From: Marinobacter salarius
GTDB lineage: Bacteria; Pseudomonadota; Gammaproteobacteria; Pseudomonadales; Oleiphilaceae
Assembly: GCF_032922745.1 (NCBI RefSeq)
Contig: NZ_CP136693.1
Coordinates: forward strand, 1,302,001 to 1,366,000
Length of the DNA stretch: 64,000 nt
Direction of reading: 5' to 3'
The notes under the pieces were generated by a model, which was not told the origin of the DNA, searched no databases, and worked only from the letters and a program-made list of their open reading frames with translations. Positions 42,938-52,306 of the stretch are shown piece by piece. Position numbers and translations under genes: made by a program. Every line of letters begins with the position of its first letter. Within the stretch, counting starts at the first letter, position 1.

Positions 42938-42966
42938 AAAAAAACCCGGCCATGGCCGGGTTTTTT
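42938..42966. terminator. Bidirectional terminator between the endonuclease-like gene and rpmG
   Basis: Stem of seven A followed by CCCGGCC paired with GGCCGGG and a T-run, with an AT loop. Placed between the two convergent stop codons (11 bp after one, 15 bp from the other), so it can serve both strands. Confidence 0.95.
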
Positions 42967-42980
42967 GGGTAACAAAGATC

Positions 42981-43136
42981 TTACTTGATCTTCGCTTCCT
43001 TGTACGCAACGTGCTTGCGGACAACCGGATCGTACTTTTTGATCTCGATTTTTTCCGGGGTGTTACGCTTGTTTTTCTTGGTCGTGTAGAAGTGACCAGT
43101 ACCTGCTGATGAAACCAGCTTGATTTTCTCGCGCAT
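42981..43136 (-). CDS. rpmG: 50S ribosomal protein L33
   Basis: 51 residues beginning MREKIKLVSSAGTGHFYTT, basic throughout and ending EAKIK, matching L33 of proteobacteria. No zinc-binding cysteines (the C- form), as expected where zinc is spared or absent. It starts 11 bp after the rpmB stop and shares its transcript. Confidence 0.97.
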   Translation of the reverse strand: MREKIKLVSSAGTGHFYTTKKNKRNTPEKIEIKKYDPVVRKHVAYKEAKIK

Positions 43137-43147
43137 GATGCGGCTCC

Positions 43148-43384
43148 TTAAAATTTCTCGCCGCGGGCACGAAGATCGGCCAGCACAGCGTCAATGCCTT
43201 TTTTATCGATAACACGCATACCCTTGGTGGATACGCGCAGCTTTACGAAGCGCTTCTCTGATTCAACCCAGAAGCGATGGTTCTGCAGGTTGGGCAGAAA
43301 ACGACGACGTGAGTGGTTCATCGCGTGAGAAACGTTGTTACCGGTGACCGGTCGCTTACCGGTAACCTGACAGACTCTGGACAT
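43148..43384 (-). CDS. rpmB: 50S ribosomal protein L28
   Basis: 78 residues, MSRVCQVTGKRPVTGNNVSHA, then RRRFLPNLQNHRFWVESEKR, the L28 signature. First gene of the rpmB-rpmG pair; its promoter is at 43510-43538. Confidence 0.97.
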   Translation of the reverse strand: MSRVCQVTGKRPVTGNNVSHAMNHSRRRFLPNLQNHRFWVESEKRFVKLRVSTKGMRVIDKKGIDAVLADLRARGEKF

Positions 43385-43509
43385 ACTTGCCTCCGACCTG
43401 AGCTTTGGTCCTGAAAATGCGTATTTAAATCGTTTAATCGGGTCTCTGGTTGCTACCTGCGCCTCAAAAAATGCACGCTGCTCGCCAGACGCCGCCAGAA
43501 AGGGACGTT

Positions 43510-43538
43510 TTTATACCAGAACTGCCTCCCCAACGCAA
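43510..43538 (-). promoter_or_regulatory. Candidate promoter of rpmB-rpmG
   Basis: Minus-strand -35 TTGCGT (43533-43538) and -10 TATAAA (43510-43515) with a 17-base spacer, leaving a leader of about 115 bases. The 43385-43599 gap also holds two hairpins (CCGGCG/CGCCGG and CCCAAC/GTTGGG) that may end radC transcription. Confidence 0.5.
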
Positions 43539-43599
43539 AAATTTGTTGGGAATTTGGCCAGTTTTCCGGCGAAGCACCGCCGGGTTTACATCAGGCCCT

Positions 43600-44274
43600 T
43601 TACATCAGTCCCCGTTCTGCAAGTGATATTACCTCACCATGGCCGACAACCATATGGTCAAGAACCCTGATATCCACCAACTCCAGCGCTTCTTTCAATC
43701 GCCGAGTCAGTGAAATGTCCGACTGGCTGGGCTCCGCGACCCCCGAGGGGTGGTTGTGGGCAAAAATAACGGCCGCTGCGTTGAACTCCAGGGCTTGCCG
43801 GACGACCTCCCGCGGGTAGACCGCCGCGCCGTCAATTGTGCCCCGGAATAATTCCTGATAGCGGATCACCCGATGTCGGTTATCCAGGAACAGGCCTGAG
43901 AAAACCTCATGGGGGTAGGTTCCCAGGCGACTGCACAGAAAACGCCGGGTATCCTCCGGTGAGCGCAATGGGTCCCCCTGGCGAAGCGGCTCGTCCATGA
44001 CCCGTTTGGCCATCTCCATGGCGGCCTGGACCTGAGCGTACTTTGCGGTGCCGAGCCCTTTCACGTCGCAGAATTGCCTGCGCGAAGCGGTCATCAATCC
44101 TCGCAGGCCACCGAAGGCTTCGGTGAGATGGCGGGCGAGCGCCATCACCGGCATGCCGGTGGTGCCGGTTCGCAAAAATATGGCCAGCAGTTCCGCGTCC
44201 GACAGGCTGCCGGCGCCGTGGGCCAGCAGGCGTTCCCTCGGGCGTTCGTCGGTGGGCCAGTCTGAATTCGACAT
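43600..44274 (-). CDS. radC: RadC-family JAB-domain protein
   Basis: 224 residues: amino-terminal helix-hairpin-helix region (GAGSLSDAELLAIFLRTGT) and a JAB/MPN metal-protease-like domain with the zinc motif HNHPSGVAEPSQSD. Once thought to repair DNA; that role is now doubted. Same position (after rpmB, divergent from coaBC) as in Pseudomonas. AAAGGA precedes the ATG at 44274. Confidence 0.93.
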   Translation of the reverse strand: MSNSDWPTDERPRERLLAHGAGSLSDAELLAIFLRTGTTGMPVMALARHLTEAFGGLRGLMTASRRQFCDVKGLGTAKYAQVQAAMEMAKRVMDEPLRQGDPLRSPEDTRRFLCSRLGTYPHEVFSGLFLDNRHRVIRYQELFRGTIDGAAVYPREVVRQALEFNAAAVIFAHNHPSGVAEPSQSDISLTRRLKEALELVDIRVLDHMVVGHGEVISLAERGLM

Positions 44275-44437
44275 TATGGAGTCCTTTCTATCGTGATGAC
44301 GCGCATCCTGCGCCTTGAATACCGGGGCGGTGGTGCCCTGTGATCAGTTGGAATTCTAGCATGCAGTGAGGCTGCCGGCAGCGCTCTGGCATGCTATCTT
44401 ATAAGCCTTTAATTTCGTGATGAATACGGAGCCGTTG

Positions 44438-45652
44438 ATGGCTGCTAAACGAATTCTTCTGGGTGTGACCGGTGGCATCGCTGCCTACAAGAGCGCAGAA
44501 CTGGTTCGCCTGCTGAAAAAATCCGGTCACGAGGTGCGGGTTGTGATGACCCGTGGCGCCGAGGCCTTCGTGACACCGCTGACGTTTCAGGCGCTTAGCG
44601 GTGAGCCGGTCAGAACTTCTTTGCTGGATCCGGAAGCAGAGTCCGGAATGGGGCATATAGAACTGGCAAAATGGGCTGATCAGGTGGTGATTGCACCCGC
44701 CTCCGCGGATTTCATCGCTCGCCTGGCCCAAGGCATGGCCGACGACCTGCTGACCACCCTGTGCTGTGCCACAGAAGCCCCCATCGCGGTGGCTCCGGCG
44801 ATGAATCAGGCCATGTGGGGCAACCGCAGGACCCAGAGAAACATTGGGCTGCTGGCGGCGGATGCACAGGTAACCCTCTGGGGCCCCGGCCAGGGCGCCC
44901 AGGCCTGCGGTGATGTGGGAGCGGGCCGAATGCTGGAGCCCACCGTGTTGTTTGATCTGATTTCCGGTGCTACCAACGGCCCACTGGCGGGGCGGCGTGT
45001 GGTTATTACCGCAGGCCCTACCCGGGAGCCGATTGACCCGGTGCGCTATATCAGCAATTACAGCTCTGGCAAGATGGGGTATGCGTTGGCCTCAGCCGCA
45101 AGAATGGCCGGTGCGAACGTCGTCCTTGTCAGTGGGCCGGTGTCCATTGAAGCGCCGGCGGGCGTTGAGGTTCGCAGTGTGACAACCGCGCAGGACATGC
45201 TGGAGTATGCAAGTGGCGCTGTGGATGAAGGCTGCGATCTGTTTATTGCGACGGCGGCGGTGGCGGATTATCGCCCCGATAGCTGTGCCGGCGACAAAAT
45301 CAAGAAAACGGATGAAGGCATGAGTCTGTCGCTGGTGCGTAATCCTGATACCCTCGCCGCCATAGCTGCGCGTGCCGATGCGCCCTTTACCGTGGGTTTT
45401 GCAGCAGAAACCCGGGACGTTGAGCACTATGCCCTCGATAAACTGACACGCAAAAAGCTGAGTATGATTGTGGCCAATGACGTGTCTGCGCCGGGGCTGG
45501 GCTTCAACAGTGACAATAATGCTGTGATCGCTTTCTGGCCACAGGGCCGGGAGGCCATCGGGCCCGACACCAAGTTGGCAATCGCCGAGCGGCTGATTGC
45601 GCTGATTGGTGAACACCTCAAATCAAAGGCTGGCTCCGCTGGCGGTCTGTAA
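44438..45652 (+). CDS. coaBC: Bifunctional phosphopantothenoylcysteine decarboxylase / phosphopantothenate-cysteine ligase
   Basis: 404 residues making 4'-phosphopantetheine from phosphopantothenate in CoA synthesis. CoaC flavin half: LLGVTGGIAAYKSAELVRLL, then PASADFIARLAQGMADDLL and PAMNQAMWGN (active Asn). CoaB half from about residue 185: VITAGPTREPIDPVRYISNYSSGKMGYALA, then DKIKKTDEGM. The ATG at 44438 has GGAG six bases ahead; the in-frame GTG at 44417 and ATG at 44420 lack one. CoaD and PanP elsewhere in the window serve the same pathway. Confidence 0.95.
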   Translation: MAAKRILLGVTGGIAAYKSAELVRLLKKSGHEVRVVMTRGAEAFVTPLTFQALSGEPVRTSLLDPEAESGMGHIELAKWADQVVIAPASADFIARLAQGMADDLLTTLCCATEAPIAVAPAMNQAMWGNRRTQRNIGLLAADAQVTLWGPGQGAQACGDVGAGRMLEPTVLFDLISGATNGPLAGRRVVITAGPTREPIDPVRYISNYSSGKMGYALASAARMAGANVVLVSGPVSIEAPAGVEVRSVTTAQDMLEYASGAVDEGCDLFIATAAVADYRPDSCAGDKIKKTDEGMSLSLVRNPDTLAAIAARADAPFTVGFAAETRDVEHYALDKLTRKKLSMIVANDVSAPGLGFNSDNNAVIAFWPQGREAIGPDTKLAIAERLIALIGEHLKSKAGSAGGL

Positions 45653-45664
45653 CAAGGAAAACCA

Positions 45665-46126
45665 ATGACCCGCAAAACCTTTCAGGTACGCATCCTGGAT
45701 GACCGGATCGGTCGTTCAGTTCCCTTTCCCGAATATGCGACGGACGGCTCTGCCGGCCTGGATCTGCGCGCCTGTCTGGACGCGCCGCTCACACTGAAAC
45801 CCGGGCAGACCGAACTGATAAAAACCGGACTCTCGATTCACATCGCGGATACCTCGTTGGCAGCGATGATTCTTCCGCGCAGCGGCCTCGGCCACAAACA
45901 TGGCATTGTGTTGGGCAACCTGGTGGGCCTGATCGATTCCGATTATCAGGGCGAATTAATGGTTTCCTGCTGGAATCGGGGGCAAACCGAGTTCACCATC
46001 GACGTGGGTGAGCGCATTGCGCAGCTGGTGCTTGTGCCAGTCGTACAGGCAGACTTTGAAGTGGTGTCGTCCTTTGACGCCAGCGTGCGAGGTGACGGCG
46101 GTTTTGGTTCCACGGGAACCCGATGA
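45665..46126 (+). CDS. dut: Deoxyuridine 5'-triphosphate nucleotidohydrolase
   Basis: 153-residue trimeric dUTPase. Motifs: GSAGLDLRA, PRSGLGHKHGI, NRGQ region GLIDSDYQGEL, RIAQLVLVP and the carboxy-terminal RGDGGFGSTG arm. It follows coaBC by 12 bp and probably shares its transcript, as in Pseudomonas and E. coli. Confidence 0.96.
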   Translation: MTRKTFQVRILDDRIGRSVPFPEYATDGSAGLDLRACLDAPLTLKPGQTELIKTGLSIHIADTSLAAMILPRSGLGHKHGIVLGNLVGLIDSDYQGELMVSCWNRGQTEFTIDVGERIAQLVLVPVVQADFEVVSSFDASVRGDGGFGSTGTR

Positions 46127-46209
46127 GGTATCAGGCGCAGATCACTGCTCAGGGTCTATACTTCCCTGATAATTGAAGAATTCGGGCGAAAACACCTGCA
46201 GGATGGACT

Positions 46210-48837
46210 ATGAAGCTTGGCAAAAAGAAGAACTCTGAGGACGCTGCACCTGACGCCAGACCGGACGGAAAGCAGGCAAAAAAACAGAGCAACGAGAAAA
46301 AATCCGCCACCGGCCCACGGCATAAACGGCTGACGTCCGTTGCTGTTTCCCAGGCCCTCGTGGTGGTGCTTGCCGGAGTGGCTTCGGCAGCACTGCTGTA
46401 TTTTCTGTTGGCGGTTCCGGCAGAGTCCCGGCGTTATGAAACCCAGGCCTCCCTGGAGGCAGACGCCGCGGCTGTGCGTGTCGATCAGCAGCTCGCCTTG
46501 TTGCAGGCCACGGTTGAGGGCGTCGCCGATCAGGATTATGTGCGCGCCGCGCTGAGAGGAGAAGCCCCCGTGAGCGCCGCCGCGGCGAATCTCGCCAAGG
46601 TGTTGCCGGATATTGAGGCCGTCTACCTCTTTCCCTACGGAGACATTCCCCGTACATCCTCCAAACCTACCCTGGGTTTTTCCGGCCTCGACCTCGCCCG
46701 CCGCGCCGAGACGGGGCAGAGGCTTTTCCCGGATGCGTTCCCGCGCAGCGGCCAGTGGTACCTGCAGATGTCGACGCCGGTTCGCAACCCCCAGAGCCGA
46801 GCAGTTACTGGCAGCGTATTGGTGGTGTTCGATGCGGCCCGGCTGCAACCGCTGATGGCCGGTGTAAACCCGGCATTGGGCGGAGAGTTTTCCCTGGTAC
46901 AGTCGGTGAACGGTTCAACGCGTAACATCGTCAGCCGCGGTAGTGGCAATGGCCCGACGTACGAGCGGGATCTTGTCAACCCTGACTGGAAACTCAGATA
47001 CACACCTGCCTCCGCACCCGCGCCCCTTTTCAGTGGCACGTTGGCCATCGTATTCGCTCTGGTTCCGGCACTGGTCGCTGCTATCGTTGTCTGGGTTATG
47101 CTCGGCAGTGCCCAGCGAGGTCTGCGGCAGGACATAACAGCCTTGATCCAATGGACACACAAGGTCTTTGGTGGCGAGCGGGTCAAGCCACCGGCACTGA
47201 AATGGGACATGGTGGCGTCGACCGCTGAAGTGCTGCACCGGCTCGCCCAGATGGTGGAAAAACGGGTCGCCAAAGCCGGTGAATCGGCGCGGCCGAAACC
47301 AGGCAGTCGGCAGCCGTCCCAATCAACCGCTGACGAGCCGTTGTTCCAGGACAAAGATGTCCTGGACATTGATATGCTTGATGGCGATGACGACGTGCTC
47401 GGTTTCGGCGGGGCCGATGGCCTGGACGATACGCCAGACGTCGAAGAAGTGAGCCTGCCTGAGGCCGAGGTCTCAGACACCATATTCCGGGCCTACGACA
47501 TTCGTGGCATTGTTGACGAAACCCTGACAGCGGATATTGTCGCCGTGATCGGCCGTGCCATCGGCAGTGAGGCTATCGAGCGGGGGGTGGACAGCCTGTG
47601 CATTGGGTACGATGGCCGGCATTCAAGCCCGGATCTGGCCGACGCGCTGGCGCGGGGCGTCATGGCCACTGGGTGCAACGTGATCCGTGTCGGTGCCGTG
47701 CCCACCCCCGTACTCTACTTTGCGACCCACGAGTTGGATAACGGTTCTGGTGTCATGGTGACTGGCAGCCACAACCCCGCCAACTATAACGGCCTGAAGA
47801 TCATGTTGGGTGGCGAAACCCTGTCCGGCGAGGCCATCCAGAAACTGCTGCAGCGAATCCGCACGGGGGACTTTGCGGTTGGCCATGGTTCCCAGTCTTC
47901 GGAAGATGTGCGCCGCGCCTATCTGGATCGTATCGTGGGTGATATTGCGGTGGCGGCACCTTTGAAGGTGGTGCTGGATGCTGGAAATGGTATCGCCGGC
48001 GAGCTTGCACCGCTGCTGGTCGAAGAGTTGGGCTGTGAAGTGATACCGCTCTACTGTGAGGTAGATGGTAATTTTCCCAATCATCATCCCGATCCTGGCA
48101 AACCGGAAAACCTGGTGGACCTTATCGAGTGTGTGAAGGCCGAAGGTGCCGATATCGGCCTGGCTTTCGATGGCGATGGCGACCGCCTGGGCGTTGTGAC
48201 CAATACCGGGAAGATCATCTGGCCGGACCGCCTGCTGATGCTTTTTGCCCGGGACGTGGTGTCGCGCAACCCCGGTGCCGATGTCCTGTACGACGTAAAG
48301 TGCAGCCGTCGTCTTGCGGGTGTGATCTCCGAGGCTGGTGGGCGGCCGATCATGTGGAAAACCGGTCACTCGTTAATGAAGGCCAAGATGAAGGAGTCCG
48401 GAGCCTTGCTCGCCGGTGAAATGAGCGGGCATATCTTCTTCGGCGAACGCTGGATGGGCTTTGATGATGGTTTGTATTCTGCTGCCAGGTTGCTGGAAAT
48501 CCTCGGCATCGAAGACCGGCACTGCGATGAAGTGTTTGAGGATTTCCCTGAAGACATCAGCACACCGGAGCTGAACGTGGAGGTCTCCGACGAGACCAAG
48601 TTTCCGCTGATGGAGAAACTGAGTCGCGAAGGGGACTTCGGCGATGGAAACATCAGCACCATTGACGGTATCCGTGTCGAGTTTACCGATGGCTGGGGCC
48701 TGTGCCGGGCTTCCAACACCACGCCGGTGCTGGTACTCCGCTTCGAGGCGGAAACCGAGGAGGCGCTCGATCGTATCAAGGCAGTATTCCGTGAGCAGCT
48801 CCAAAAGGCGGCTCCGGACCTTGTCGCGGATTTCTGA
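46210..48837 (+). CDS. algC: Membrane-anchored phosphomannomutase/phosphoglucomutase, long AlgC form
   Basis: 875 residues. Carboxy-terminal half (about 415-870) is AlgC: phosphoserine Ser520 in TGSHNPANYNGLK, metal loop FDGDGDRLG and substrate loop GEMSGHIFFGER. It interconverts hexose 1- and 6-phosphates for exopolysaccharide and LPS. The amino-terminal half adds a membrane span (near 47-68), an extracytoplasmic region of about 205 residues with a CACHE-like pattern, a second span (near 275-297) and a cytosolic acidic linker. A similar long AlgC is annotated in many pseudomonads, so the fusion is not unique but links enzyme to membrane and possibly to a signal. Confidence 0.88.
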   Translation: MKLGKKKNSEDAAPDARPDGKQAKKQSNEKKSATGPRHKRLTSVAVSQALVVVLAGVASAALLYFLLAVPAESRRYETQASLEADAAAVRVDQQLALLQATVEGVADQDYVRAALRGEAPVSAAAANLAKVLPDIEAVYLFPYGDIPRTSSKPTLGFSGLDLARRAETGQRLFPDAFPRSGQWYLQMSTPVRNPQSRAVTGSVLVVFDAARLQPLMAGVNPALGGEFSLVQSVNGSTRNIVSRGSGNGPTYERDLVNPDWKLRYTPASAPAPLFSGTLAIVFALVPALVAAIVVWVMLGSAQRGLRQDITALIQWTHKVFGGERVKPPALKWDMVASTAEVLHRLAQMVEKRVAKAGESARPKPGSRQPSQSTADEPLFQDKDVLDIDMLDGDDDVLGFGGADGLDDTPDVEEVSLPEAEVSDTIFRAYDIRGIVDETLTADIVAVIGRAIGSEAIERGVDSLCIGYDGRHSSPDLADALARGVMATGCNVIRVGAVPTPVLYFATHELDNGSGVMVTGSHNPANYNGLKIMLGGETLSGEAIQKLLQRIRTGDFAVGHGSQSSEDVRRAYLDRIVGDIAVAAPLKVVLDAGNGIAGELAPLLVEELGCEVIPLYCEVDGNFPNHHPDPGKPENLVDLIECVKAEGADIGLAFDGDGDRLGVVTNTGKIIWPDRLLMLFARDVVSRNPGADVLYDVKCSRRLAGVISEAGGRPIMWKTGHSLMKAKMKESGALLAGEMSGHIFFGERWMGFDDGLYSAARLLEILGIEDRHCDEVFEDFPEDISTPELNVEVSDETKFPLMEKLSREGDFGDGNISTIDGIRVEFTDGWGLCRASNTTPVLVLRFEAETEEALDRIKAVFREQLQKAAPDLVADF

Positions 48838-48885
48838 CAGCTCTGGAATAATGAACCGACTTTTTTGACTAACAAGGCAAGATGA

Positions 48886-49782
48886 ATGGCTCTGGATCGT
48901 GAAACAGCAATGCAGGTGTCGGCCGTACTGAGTAAGGGGTTGCCCTATATCCAGCGGTTTACCGGAAAAACGGTGGTGATCAAATACGGCGGTAACGCCA
49001 TGGAAAATGAGGAGCTGAAAAGCAGCTTCGCTCGTGATGTCGTTCTGATGAAGCTAGTGGGTATCAATCCGATCGTGGTTCACGGCGGTGGCCCCCAGAT
49101 TGGTGAATTGCTCGAGCGCCTCAATATCAAATCCAATTTCGTGAACGGCATGCGGGTTACCGATAGCCAGACCATGGACGTGGTGGAAATGGTGCTGGGC
49201 GGCCAGGTTAACAAGCAGATTGTTTCACTGATCAACTCCCACGGTGGTACGGCTGTAGGCTTGACCGGGAAGGACGCCAATCTGATCCGCGCCCGCAAGC
49301 TGGAAGTCATGAACCGTTCTGCTGAGCTGCAGCGTCCGGAAATCATTGATATCGGTCATGTGGGTGAAGTCGCCAGTGTGAACGTGGAAGTGATCGACAT
49401 GCTCACCCGTAGCAATGTTATTCCGGTGATTGCTCCGATTGGTGTTGGTCCCGATGGCGCGTCCTATAACATCAACGCCGATCTGGTAGCGGGTAAGGTA
49501 GCGGAGGCCATGAAGGCGGAAAAGCTGATCCTGCTAACCAATGTGTCCGGCCTCAAGAGCAAGGAAGGCAAAGTGCTGACCGGGTTGACCGCAAAACAGG
49601 TTAACGACCTGATTGACGATGGCACCATCCACGGCGGTATGCTGCCCAAGATCCGCTGCGCTCTGAACGCCGTGGAGAATGGCGTTCGAACCTCCCATAT
49701 CATCGACGGCCGCGTGGCCCACGCGACGTTGCTGGAAATCTTCACGGACGAAGGTGTCGGCACCCTGATCTCCCGTAACTGA
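48886..49782 (+). CDS. argB: Acetylglutamate kinase
   Basis: 298 residues; phosphorylates N-acetylglutamate, the second step of arginine synthesis. Amino-acid-kinase motifs: VIKYGGNAMENEELK, VVHGGGPQIG, MVLGGQVNKQ, and INADLVAGKVAEAM near the end. The amino-terminal extended helix (about 20 residues, MQVSAVLSKGLPYIQRF) is the type linked to arginine-sensitive hexamers. Same neighbour (algC upstream) as in Pseudomonas. Confidence 0.96.
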   Translation: MALDRETAMQVSAVLSKGLPYIQRFTGKTVVIKYGGNAMENEELKSSFARDVVLMKLVGINPIVVHGGGPQIGELLERLNIKSNFVNGMRVTDSQTMDVVEMVLGGQVNKQIVSLINSHGGTAVGLTGKDANLIRARKLEVMNRSAELQRPEIIDIGHVGEVASVNVEVIDMLTRSNVIPVIAPIGVGPDGASYNINADLVAGKVAEAMKAEKLILLTNVSGLKSKEGKVLTGLTAKQVNDLIDDGTIHGGMLPKIRCALNAVENGVRTSHIIDGRVAHATLLEIFTDEGVGTLISRN

Positions 49783-49849
49783 CCATTGCCGCCTGTTGCC
49801 TCCCAGTGCGGGGTAACACCCTGGCGTCACGCCCCAAGAGGACCAAATC

Positions 49850-51088
49850 ATGAAGCGCCTGCTGACCTTTTTGGTAGTCCTGGCCCTTATAGGCTACCTG
49901 TCGTTCAAGGGGGCGGTCTGGTGGCTGGCTGACCAGCGGCTGGCCGATGCCCAGCAGGCGATTGAGGAATTGGGCGTTATTGATCGGGGTAATATTCGCT
50001 CCGACCTTGTCGGCCGACTGGTGTTGGGTGATGGCAGCTACCAGGACTTCCGGCTTACCCGTCCAGTGGCGTTCGATCGGTTAATGTTCAATGCAGGCTC
50101 TCCGGTCGCCCTCGTGCGCGCGCTCCTGGACCCATCGGACCTGCCCCCGCATTGGTCATTGGTGGCGGAGAACCTGAGCCTGGGTCTCGACACCAACATG
50201 TTCCGCAACTGGGTGACGGCAGCGGGCGACGCAACCCCGGCGTTGTTCTCACCGGTCTGCGGTCCTGATCATCGCCAGCAACTCGGTAGCGGTGACCTGA
50301 TGCGTCTTGGAGTCGATGGTGTGTCCGGTGAGGCTATGGTTATTCAGAGTGTCGATGGTCTCTACGTCGAGCTGACGACCGCCAACGCCGGCAGCGTGGA
50401 GCTGGACTGGCCCGGCGCTCGCCTGAACCCCTTGTCATTGCCGGCCCTGCCGGAATCCACACAGTCGCCGGCAACCGTGACATTGCGGGATGGGGGCCTG
50501 ATGCGTCGAGTTGCGGCCTACTGTGCCCGGGAATCGGGTGTGGAAACCGGGGAGTGGGCCGGTATCGTCATGGCAGCGTTTCGCGAGTCGCTGGCGGCTC
50601 GGGGCTTTGGCGCCAGTGACCAGTTGCTGGCCCTGTACCGACAGTGGCTGACAGAAGGCGGGGAGCTGACCCTGGAATTGAATCCTTCGGCACCGGTATG
50701 GGGCGTGCCTGTTCGCAGCGATGAAGCCGCAGACGCCAGCCTGACCGTTCGCTACAACCGTTCGGTGGTGCCCGATGTCTACCTTGAGCGTGTTGAACCC
50801 GCAGTGCCGGACGTGCCGCAGGAAGTGCTTGAACCGGTGGTGCCGGGAGAGAGCGCCCCGGTCGTTGATGGCTGGAACCTGGCCGACACGGAGAATGCTG
50901 AAACCTGGGTCGGGCGCACGGTGAGAGTTACGCTGGACAATGGTAATGTTGTGGAAGGTCGCCTGGTCAGCGTGGGCGACGAACGACTGGAAGTCGCACG
51001 GCTGATCGATGGCGGGGAAGTGGCGTATCCGATCGCCATCAGACTGATTGCAACGTTTGAGGTCTGGCGCCAAGGCCAGGCCCGCTAG
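49850..51088 (+). CDS. Membrane-anchored protein of unknown function inside the arginine cluster
   Basis: 412 residues. Residues 3-25 form a signal-anchor; the body is beta-rich with VVLGDGSYQDFRL-like AsmA/DUF945-style text, a helical middle, a Pro/Val-rich linker (about 318-345, repeats of V-P-x-V-P) and a small carboxy-terminal barrel-like domain (about 355-410: VGRTVRVTLDNGNVVEGRL, then SVGDERLEVARL) whose pattern recalls an Sm/LSm-like fold. Two cysteines (near 135 and 225) could pair in the periplasm. No family recognised. Placement between argB and argE on one strand (68 bp before, 26 bp after) suggests cotranscription. Confidence 0.7.
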   Translation: MKRLLTFLVVLALIGYLSFKGAVWWLADQRLADAQQAIEELGVIDRGNIRSDLVGRLVLGDGSYQDFRLTRPVAFDRLMFNAGSPVALVRALLDPSDLPPHWSLVAENLSLGLDTNMFRNWVTAAGDATPALFSPVCGPDHRQQLGSGDLMRLGVDGVSGEAMVIQSVDGLYVELTTANAGSVELDWPGARLNPLSLPALPESTQSPATVTLRDGGLMRRVAAYCARESGVETGEWAGIVMAAFRESLAARGFGASDQLLALYRQWLTEGGELTLELNPSAPVWGVPVRSDEAADASLTVRYNRSVVPDVYLERVEPAVPDVPQEVLEPVVPGESAPVVDGWNLADTENAETWVGRTVRVTLDNGNVVEGRLVSVGDERLEVARLIDGGEVAYPIAIRLIATFEVWRQGQAR

Positions 51089-51114
51089 CCCCACACCGGG
51101 GCGGAGAGTGTTCT

Positions 51115-52275
51115 ATGTCCGGATCCATCCAACACCTGCCTGGCATTCGCGAGATGCTCACCAGGCTGATCTCACAACCGTCAATCAGCAGCGCGTCTGC
51201 CGAGTGGGATCACAGCAACGAACCGGTGGTGCGTACCCTGGCCGAATGGCTGGAGCCCATGGGGTTCAACGTCGAGATACTGGAAGTGCCCGGATTGCCC
51301 GGAAAGTACAACATGATCGCGACACTGGGCAGTGGCCCCGGCGGTCTGGTGCTCTCGGGTCATACCGATACCGTCCCGTTTGATGACAAGCGCTGGCAAA
51401 GCGACCCGTTTACCCTGACCGAGCGGGATGATCGCTGGTACGGCCTTGGCACCTGCGACATGAAAGGCTTTTTTCCACTGGCCATTGAAGCGGCCAAAGC
51501 CTTCGTCGACCAGGATCTGAAGCAGCCATTGATCATCCTCGCCACCGCCGATGAGGAATGTTCCATGGACGGTGCCCGGGCGCTGGCCGAGGCCGGTCGT
51601 CCCATGGCCCGCTATGCGGTCATCGGCGAACCCACCGGTTTGAAACCTGTGCGCATGCACAAGGGCATCATGATGGAACGCCTGGTGTTTGAGGGCCAGT
51701 CCGGCCATTCATCTGACCCGTCCCTTGGACGCAATGCCCTGGAGGGCATGCACGAGGCGCTGGGTGAACTGCTGGCCCTGCGGTCGGGGTGGCAGGCGAA
51801 ATACAGCAATCCCAATTTCAAGGTTCAATTACCTACCATGAACCTGGGGTGCATCCACGGCGGTGATAATCCTAATCGCATCTGCGCCCGCTGCGAGTTG
51901 CATTTTGATCTGCGGCCGTTGCCCGGCATGGACATGAAGGCACTGCGCCAGGAGATACTCGACACGCTGCAGCCGGTCGCCAAAAGCCGTGAGTTGTCGC
52001 TGACATTTGAGCCGTTGTTCGATGGTGTGCCGCCATTTGAAACCCCGGCCGAAGCCGAGCTGGTCCGCGTCTGTGAGAGGCTGACGGGCCACAGTGCGGA
52101 AGCGGTGGCCTTCGCCACAGAAGCACCCTGGTTGCAGAAATTGGGTATGGAAACCCTGGTTATGGGCCCCGGCTACATCGACCAGGCACACCAACCCGAT
52201 GAATTTCTGGAGTTGTCGCAGTTGGACCCGGCGGTAAGGATCCTCAAGGGACTCATCAATGAGTTCTGTCTTTAA
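51115..52275 (+). CDS. argE: Acetylornithine deacetylase
   Basis: 386 residues, M20 metallopeptidase family; releases acetate from N-acetylornithine. Metal and catalytic marks: LVLSGHTDTVPFD (His, Asp), GLGTCDMKGFFPLAIEA (Asp), ATADEECSMDGARAL (Glu-Glu) and EPTGLKPVRMHKG. Zn/Co ligands all present. It starts 26 bp after the unknown gene. A stable hairpin and argA follow. ArgJ is the alternative route and is not in the window, so a linear (ArgE/ArgA) pathway is suggested. Confidence 0.93.
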   Translation: MSGSIQHLPGIREMLTRLISQPSISSASAEWDHSNEPVVRTLAEWLEPMGFNVEILEVPGLPGKYNMIATLGSGPGGLVLSGHTDTVPFDDKRWQSDPFTLTERDDRWYGLGTCDMKGFFPLAIEAAKAFVDQDLKQPLIILATADEECSMDGARALAEAGRPMARYAVIGEPTGLKPVRMHKGIMMERLVFEGQSGHSSDPSLGRNALEGMHEALGELLALRSGWQAKYSNPNFKVQLPTMNLGCIHGGDNPNRICARCELHFDLRPLPGMDMKALRQEILDTLQPVAKSRELSLTFEPLFDGVPPFETPAEAELVRVCERLTGHSAEAVAFATEAPWLQKLGMETLVMGPGYIDQAHQPDEFLELSQLDPAVRILKGLINEFCL

Positions 52276-52306
52276 ACCATACGAAGGCAGCTCAGTAGAA
52301 TAACGA

